Positions 58,954-64,000 of a stretch of DNA of 64,000 bases are shown here, one piece after another. The stretch lies in assembly GCA_028551475.1 (NCBI GenBank), contig CM052362.1, forward strand, positions 17,156,021-17,220,020, in the 5' to 3' direction. A model generated the notes under the pieces. It was not told the DNA's origin. It made no database searches and saw only the letters and a program-made list of their open reading frames with translations. The translations under genes were made by a program, and so were the position numbers. Numbering within the stretch: position 1 is the first letter of the stretch; each line of letters begins with the position of its first letter. This DNA comes from Casuarina equisetifolia. Its lineage: Eukaryota; Streptophyta; Magnoliopsida; Fagales; Casuarinaceae.

Positions 58954-61900
58954 AAATTCTCCAGTGCGCACAAATGGGAAAAGAAATCTCAACAGAATTC
59001 GACTCAACAGTTGGTCCCAGCAAACAATCTTCTGTTAGTTGGACATGACTGCAAAATCAAAAGTGAATTTGTTCTTAGAGGGAGAGTCCAGAAATTCTTT
59101 GCAAGTTGTTGTAGATCTCTTCCTTTCCCCCATCTTTTTATTTTTTATTTTTCTTTCTTTCTTTTCTTTTTGGTGTTGAGAGAGAGAGTGCTGTGTAGAG
59201 AGCTGTGTCATGGTCGGTCTTGTAAAATTATACAATGACATGGTGTTTTTGGTTCTATATGGCAACAATTTGTGGTAACCAAAGTCTTATTGCATCAGTG
59301 GATAATTTATTCTGAATTGAAATTTGTAGGCTGGGGTCTGACATATCAACCAATTATGTATTTATTTATTTCTTAGTTAGGCAAAAGGGGTGGGGGGAAT
59401 GGGTGTCTGAGACCTCTTAAATAAAAAGAGACCCCAAGTTACTAGTAATTTTACTAGGGTAATAGCAAATTGAGAAAAAATTAAAAAAACCAAAAAAAAA
59501 GCAGGTTAATATCCTTCGTTTGGATCTAACCAAGTTGTGCCAACCTTACACTCTTATGTTATTGTTCAGTGTGTTTTACTCCTGGTCGTTATTGCATTTG
59601 ATTTCAAGGTCCCACGCAACTTGTGCAAAGAATGAACTACAACATTTCAAGCCTGGTTGTACGTTCTATGCACATAACTTAGAGAAGGACAAAAAAAAAA
59701 AAAAAATGGTTTAACAAAGACATAGAATTAGTAAGACAAATGAAAGACAAGTTAAATAATATATCAGAAGTTTATTTTCATTAATTACGTGATAAACTTA
59801 TTATTGAAGTAGATGCTTCTGAAAGATTTATTATAAATTTAAATATATTCATTTTAAAGAATTTAGATCTAGAAAAGATCTTATTTGGTACTTTCGGCGA
59901 TCTATCAGGTCAGAAGTCCACCTCCAGTAGAACGGCTTGGGAGTGCTATCCCTTGATCGCCCATTTATTGGTCCACAGCAAGTTGTTTCCTTATTGGACC
60001 ACAATCGGGGCCTAAAATGTCAGAATCAAACCAAGTTTTACTTTAACATTGGAAGCGTTGTCGAGCTGTGATTGTCCGACATTTTGACACTCGCCGTTCA
60101 AATCGTGCTCCCTCTGCCTTGAACGTTTTAAGATGCTGACTACTAAGCCTATCTAAACCTCAGCCTATACCAAGAAATGATTGACATTCACTTGTTTCTT
60201 CAACTTGCCTTTCCAGCGCATCAATTCACCACGTTTTGTGAGCATTAGTTTATAACTTGGAAGCATCACAAGTCATCGTTTGCCAACCATGCAATATGCT
60301 TTTGAGGTGACTTTTAGTAAGTCCCATGAAATTATGGTGGGCGCCGGCAAAAAGCATGCCAAGGGCAACAGCTTTGTACCATCGGTTTGAAGAAACGTAA
60401 AAATCTGGACCCATTAAGTGACTCCAATTCAGAAACGCTTATATATTATGTTACAAGTGAGTGCTTACAGTCTTCGGCTAGACCAAACCCATGCCGGCTG
60501 CTATTCCATCTTTGCTGTGACCATCATAATAGGCTGTACTAAAGTCGCATACCTCTTTCGGTTGTCACTGGAGAAAAAGTGACGATTTCTCGTCATTGGA
60601 TGGAAAAAACTCCACGGGTTAAGCCTATGTTGGGTGCTTTATATAGTAAATAAGTTCAGCATGATAGGAATAGTGTTGAATAATTAATCTGATTGCAGCT
60701 TTATGTTTCTTTCATTTCTAATCGAGGAAGCATGACTTTTGGCATTAGTTTTTAACATTTTCTATTATTGCCTAGTCCGAGACAGCACAGATTAGCTTAA
60801 TGGGGAAGTTCCATAAAGCATTGCTGAAAAGCAAACAGTGTCTCAGTTTATTCTTGAGATCAAACATTATCGGAAGCAAGTCTTAAAAATTGCCCAGATC
60901 AAACAAGGTAATGGAGATGGGAAGTTTTTGCCAACAGGAGCTACAACGGGAAATCATACTAACCAGAAGCCTTTTCCTTCACGCAAAAAGTCGAAAATCA
61001 TATGCATGATAAGACAGAAGCACTCGGGTCATTAAAACCAAACTCATGAGAAGACAAGGAAAGATCTCGACTGCCCCATGCTTCTTGGACAGGGGGAAAA
61101 GAATAGGCTCCTCCTCTTTCGTGACTTTTATGCAAGTCTCATTCAGTTTTGAATGAATACCAAGTGAAGGAAGTGACTACTCGATGGAAACCGCATCGTA
61201 GCCCATTCAAAGAAGGAATGGGTACGGTACTAGCATGAATGAGAAAGAGCTCAAGAACTCTTTTGGTGACGATGGGCTGACTTTTACAGTATTTTAACAC
61301 GTATTGACAAGGTCTTATCCACATACGCTTGTAATCTCCGTGATCTTATCAAGAAGAGGGTCCAGAAGAGATCTTTTGTCTGACCTTCGAAGCATATTGT
61401 CTTCGGAGGCATTCATGGCTTCGCCAAACGTTACCGGAATTCCATATCCGGGAAGATATTTACGTGCAGGAGATACTTCTCGCCCACCACCCAAAAAAAA
61501 AAAGGGAAAAAAAAATATTCTTTTCTATCACTCAGCACCTTTTGCTGGCTTCTAGTAGCGTTTCATCATGTTACAAGCACATGACACTGCTCACATGTTC
61601 CTTGAATCAGCTTTCTTTCGTATATTAATTTTCATTACCAGACTAGAAAAAGAACATAACACAACGACAGCGACGTTGTCTGCAAATGACAGCATCTCAA
61701 CCGCAGGTCTTTTTAAAGATAGGGTCCTCCAAGTTCTGAGGCAGGGATGATCCGTTGCCCGTCGAGCTGCAGGTTGTTGATTTAACCCACCAGAAAAGAG
61801 AACATTCTCGTCTATTTAGGAAGCATAATAGATCCGACGGCGTTGTATGGTAATCCTTATTCATATCCTGACCAACTTCTTTCGGTGGCTTGCTAGCATG

Positions 61901-63032
61901 CCCCATTAACGTAACGTCCATAGGTGAGTGCGATGGTTATCAAAGACTGTTGGAAGGCTACTTAATTATCTATATAGAAGAAGCACTAAAAAGCACTAGG
62001 CGGATAGAGACGTTTCCAAGTATAGGGTTCTTTTCAAGGAACATGTTCGTCGAGTAAAAGGAAATATTGGTGGGTAGTAGGCTAGGCAAGCAATAAGCTG
62101 TATTCCTTGTTCTTTTTCTTTTTTTTTTTCCGCACATGTCCAAACTTTCACAACTAAGTGTCGAAACTTAAGGTATTGTTAATTTACTATCAAGTTAGCA
62201 TATGATCCCAGATAAGTTGTATTTTTCTCGGCTTAATGCCGAGTTTAGGATGGAAATTTAATATGCAAATCTTGGGCCATCTTTTCTCATTAATGGGGAA
62301 ATCAGGTTGGTGTCTTACGAAATAAATGGTGGCACTGGGTATCTTTTGCTTCGTAGGATGAGATTTTTCCCGTCTTGCTCCAGCAGGCGACTGCCCACAA
62401 GGCAATTTGTCGTACTTTTTTTTGAGTATGGGCTGGCAATGTGATCTTCCCCTTTGATTTTGATGACTTGTCCTTTTCCCATTTCTGGAATGGAACGAGC
62501 TATTTCAGGTATGGCAGATTGCTACGTCTGGATTGAATTTTGTTTCTTCATCTCTTTTATATTTTATATTTTATATTTTAATTCTTTTCAAACATTCGAC
62601 TAGCTATGGAGCATGACGTGTCATTGCCCCCTCACTCCTATGGGACATGTTGTCGAGCACGCATAATATGCTGAAACAGGGGTTGTCATTTCATGTCATG
62701 TCAGTAAAGGTGGGCTCATTGAAGAACAGAGAAAGAAAAAAGAAATTGAGAGGAAAGGTGAAAGGGGGCGTGGTATATCACAGAAGAAACCAGATTTGCA
62801 TTAATGCGCAATGACTACTAGAATTTACAGAACCGTAGCAACCATTGCTCATCATCAACCCCTACCTAAGCACAAACTTGACCTATTACATCAATCAGGG
62901 AAAGATCATGGACTAGCTAACTGGACCAGACGGCCGAATTCAAGAAAGCAGTTTATCAGAAAACAGACATAAAAAGACACAGAGATGCATTAACACACAA
63001 GCACACCACGAAGCAAGCACGGCGGATAAGAA
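58954..63032. other. Intergenic region
   Basis: After the VAMP 3' UTR, no supported gene was found over 4 kb. Short frames at 60838-61035 and 61304-61750 lack family similarity. A-rich runs lie at about 59690-59706 and 61493-61515. Confidence 0.45.
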
Positions 63033-63371
63033 CTACATATCCCTAACTTCGAACACGTTGCGGTTTTTCACGACTATATCGTACATGTGCATGGACTTGA
63101 ACTTGTTGAAATCCCTGGGGAGGGAGATGAGATGAACCGTCGATCGTTTGTGGAACTGAAGGAGGTCCGGGTCATCGTAATACCTCTCCCACCCAAGTGA
63201 CAAGAGCTTCCTCTCAAGCAATGCATACGATGTAATGACTTCGTTGCTGGGAGTGTGAACCAGCACCTTTCGCCGAGAACTCGAGCCTTGCCGGCTTCCC
63301 TCCGATGATTCCGCTGCAGGGTTCTCAACTAGGCGAACAACTCCGTTCTTGAAAAACCAAACACCAGACAT
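63033..63371 (-). CDS. FPF1: FLOWERING PROMOTING FACTOR 1-like protein
   Basis: A single minus-strand exon gives 112 residues, the normal family size. It starts [18 protein letters not shown], has a variable basic stretch ([20 protein letters not shown]), then the conserved [35 protein letters not shown] and [10 protein letters not shown] blocks and ends FEVRDM. Members promote flowering in gibberellin-dependent fashion and affect root growth; no biochemical activity is known and no domain other than the family itself is seen. It stands alone, with a TATA box about 100 bases upstream. It is one of a small gene family, so the exact orthology (FPF1 or an FLP paralogue) is not settled. Confidence 0.96.
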   Translation of the reverse strand: MSGVWFFKNGVVRLVENPAAESSEGSRQGSSSRRKVLVHTPSNEVITSYALLERKLLSLGWERYYDDPDLLQFHKRSTVHLISLPRDFNKFKSMHMYDIVVKNRNVFEVRDM

Positions 63372-63470
63372 TTTTTCGAAGCTTGAGAGAAAGACTCAGA
63401 GGGAGGAAACTAAGCAAGAATTGAATGAGCTTACTAGTTTGGCGATGGAGTAGCCTGGGGTTTGGGTGGG

Positions 63471-63480
63471 GTATATATAG
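63471..63480 (-). promoter_or_regulatory. TATA box of the FPF1-like gene
   Basis: The minus strand reads ctatatatac about 100 bases before the start codon, a clear TATA box at a fitting distance. Confidence 0.7.
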
Positions 63481-63489
63481 TGGTGAAGT

Positions 63490-64000
63490 GCGGCATTAAC
63501 TAAATGCTTATTTGCGTGCATATATATGATGTTTGGGCGTAGTTATTGATCTTGTTGGCTTTGACATGGGGTCGGGGTGTTTGGAAGGAAGACATTTAAC
63601 GATCTGTGTGGACATAGTCGGATTGAAGGGAATCCTGGTCTTTTTTTTTTTTTTTTTTAGTCTTTAACCCCACTAGGAGGAATCTTTGTTTTTTGTTTGC
63701 AGAGATATATTAATATTGAGTTTATTCTAGAAAAGGGTAACAGAAAATGACTTCAAATATAGTGTAGAGTTGAGGTCGTTGTCGATATTGTACACTACGG
63801 CCATTACCCCTATCGACATTCGTATATGGGGAATCGACCAAAGGAATTTGGACAACCGTGGATATGATTGAGAGTCACCCACTACAGCATCGTTGCTTTA
63901 CTGTTTCTGTCTTTTTAAGCGTGCATCTGTTTAAATATCGAGAAATTAAACTTATTCACTGATGATTCCAAATCTTCTGCATGTCTCTCATGGCTCCCAA
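63490..64000. other. Upstream flank of the FPF1-like gene
   Basis: It contains a T run of about 18 bases at about 63641-63658 and AT-rich DNA. No gene was seen before the window ends. Confidence 0.4.

Noticed and set aside
60838..61750. Short ORFs as small genes downstream of VAMP
   Set aside because: No similarity, no splice partners, and composition like the surrounding intergenic DNA.
1..64000. A new defence, mobile or biosynthetic gene system
   Set aside because: The genes are unrelated, have separate promoters and belong to known plant families. Novelty here lies in repeat structure and gene decay.

Overview
The window is nuclear DNA from a flowering plant, probably a woody eudicot. 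The evidence is spliced genes with GT-AG introns, plant-only families (FPF1-like, isoprenylated metal-binding protein, VAMP72-type R-SNARE with a longin domain), Ty1/copia LTR retrotransposons and AT-rich intergenic DNA. I found no prokaryotic-type operon, CRISPR array, or tRNA or rRNA gene. I cannot name the species.

Layout. Positions 1-19100 are a transposable-element cluster with no host gene I can recognise. It holds two copia elements whose ends can be fixed from LTRs, primer-binding sites and 5-bp target duplications: Copia-1 (7014-12532, + strand) and Copia-2 (12925-18262, - strand). Both sit inside an older, decayed minus-strand LTR-type repeat that has further copies at about 4080-5760. 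Positions 19100-22200 are AT-rich intergenic DNA with a hairpin whose 21-nt arms pair perfectly. A ULP1/ESD4-type SUMO protease locus lies at about 24230-27932; its catalytic exons are intact and its N-terminal coding part is broken. Positions 30229-38700 hold three copies of the 40S ribosomal protein eS21 gene: a dead copy followed by two near-identical intact copies made by a tandem duplication of about 3.4-3.8 kb. From 40.8 kb on, the window is ordinary gene space: a PP2C phosphatase (+), a HIPP-type metal-associated protein (-), a small coiled-coil protein (-), a VAMP72 R-SNARE (+) and an intronless FPF1-like gene (-).

The genes do not form a pathway; they are unrelated housekeeping or signalling genes. 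The most informative parts are the nested retrotransposons, the RPS21 duplication and death series, the half-decayed SUMO protease and the perfect hairpin. Exon borders were set by reading frame continuity, GT/AG sites and family similarity, without transcript data.
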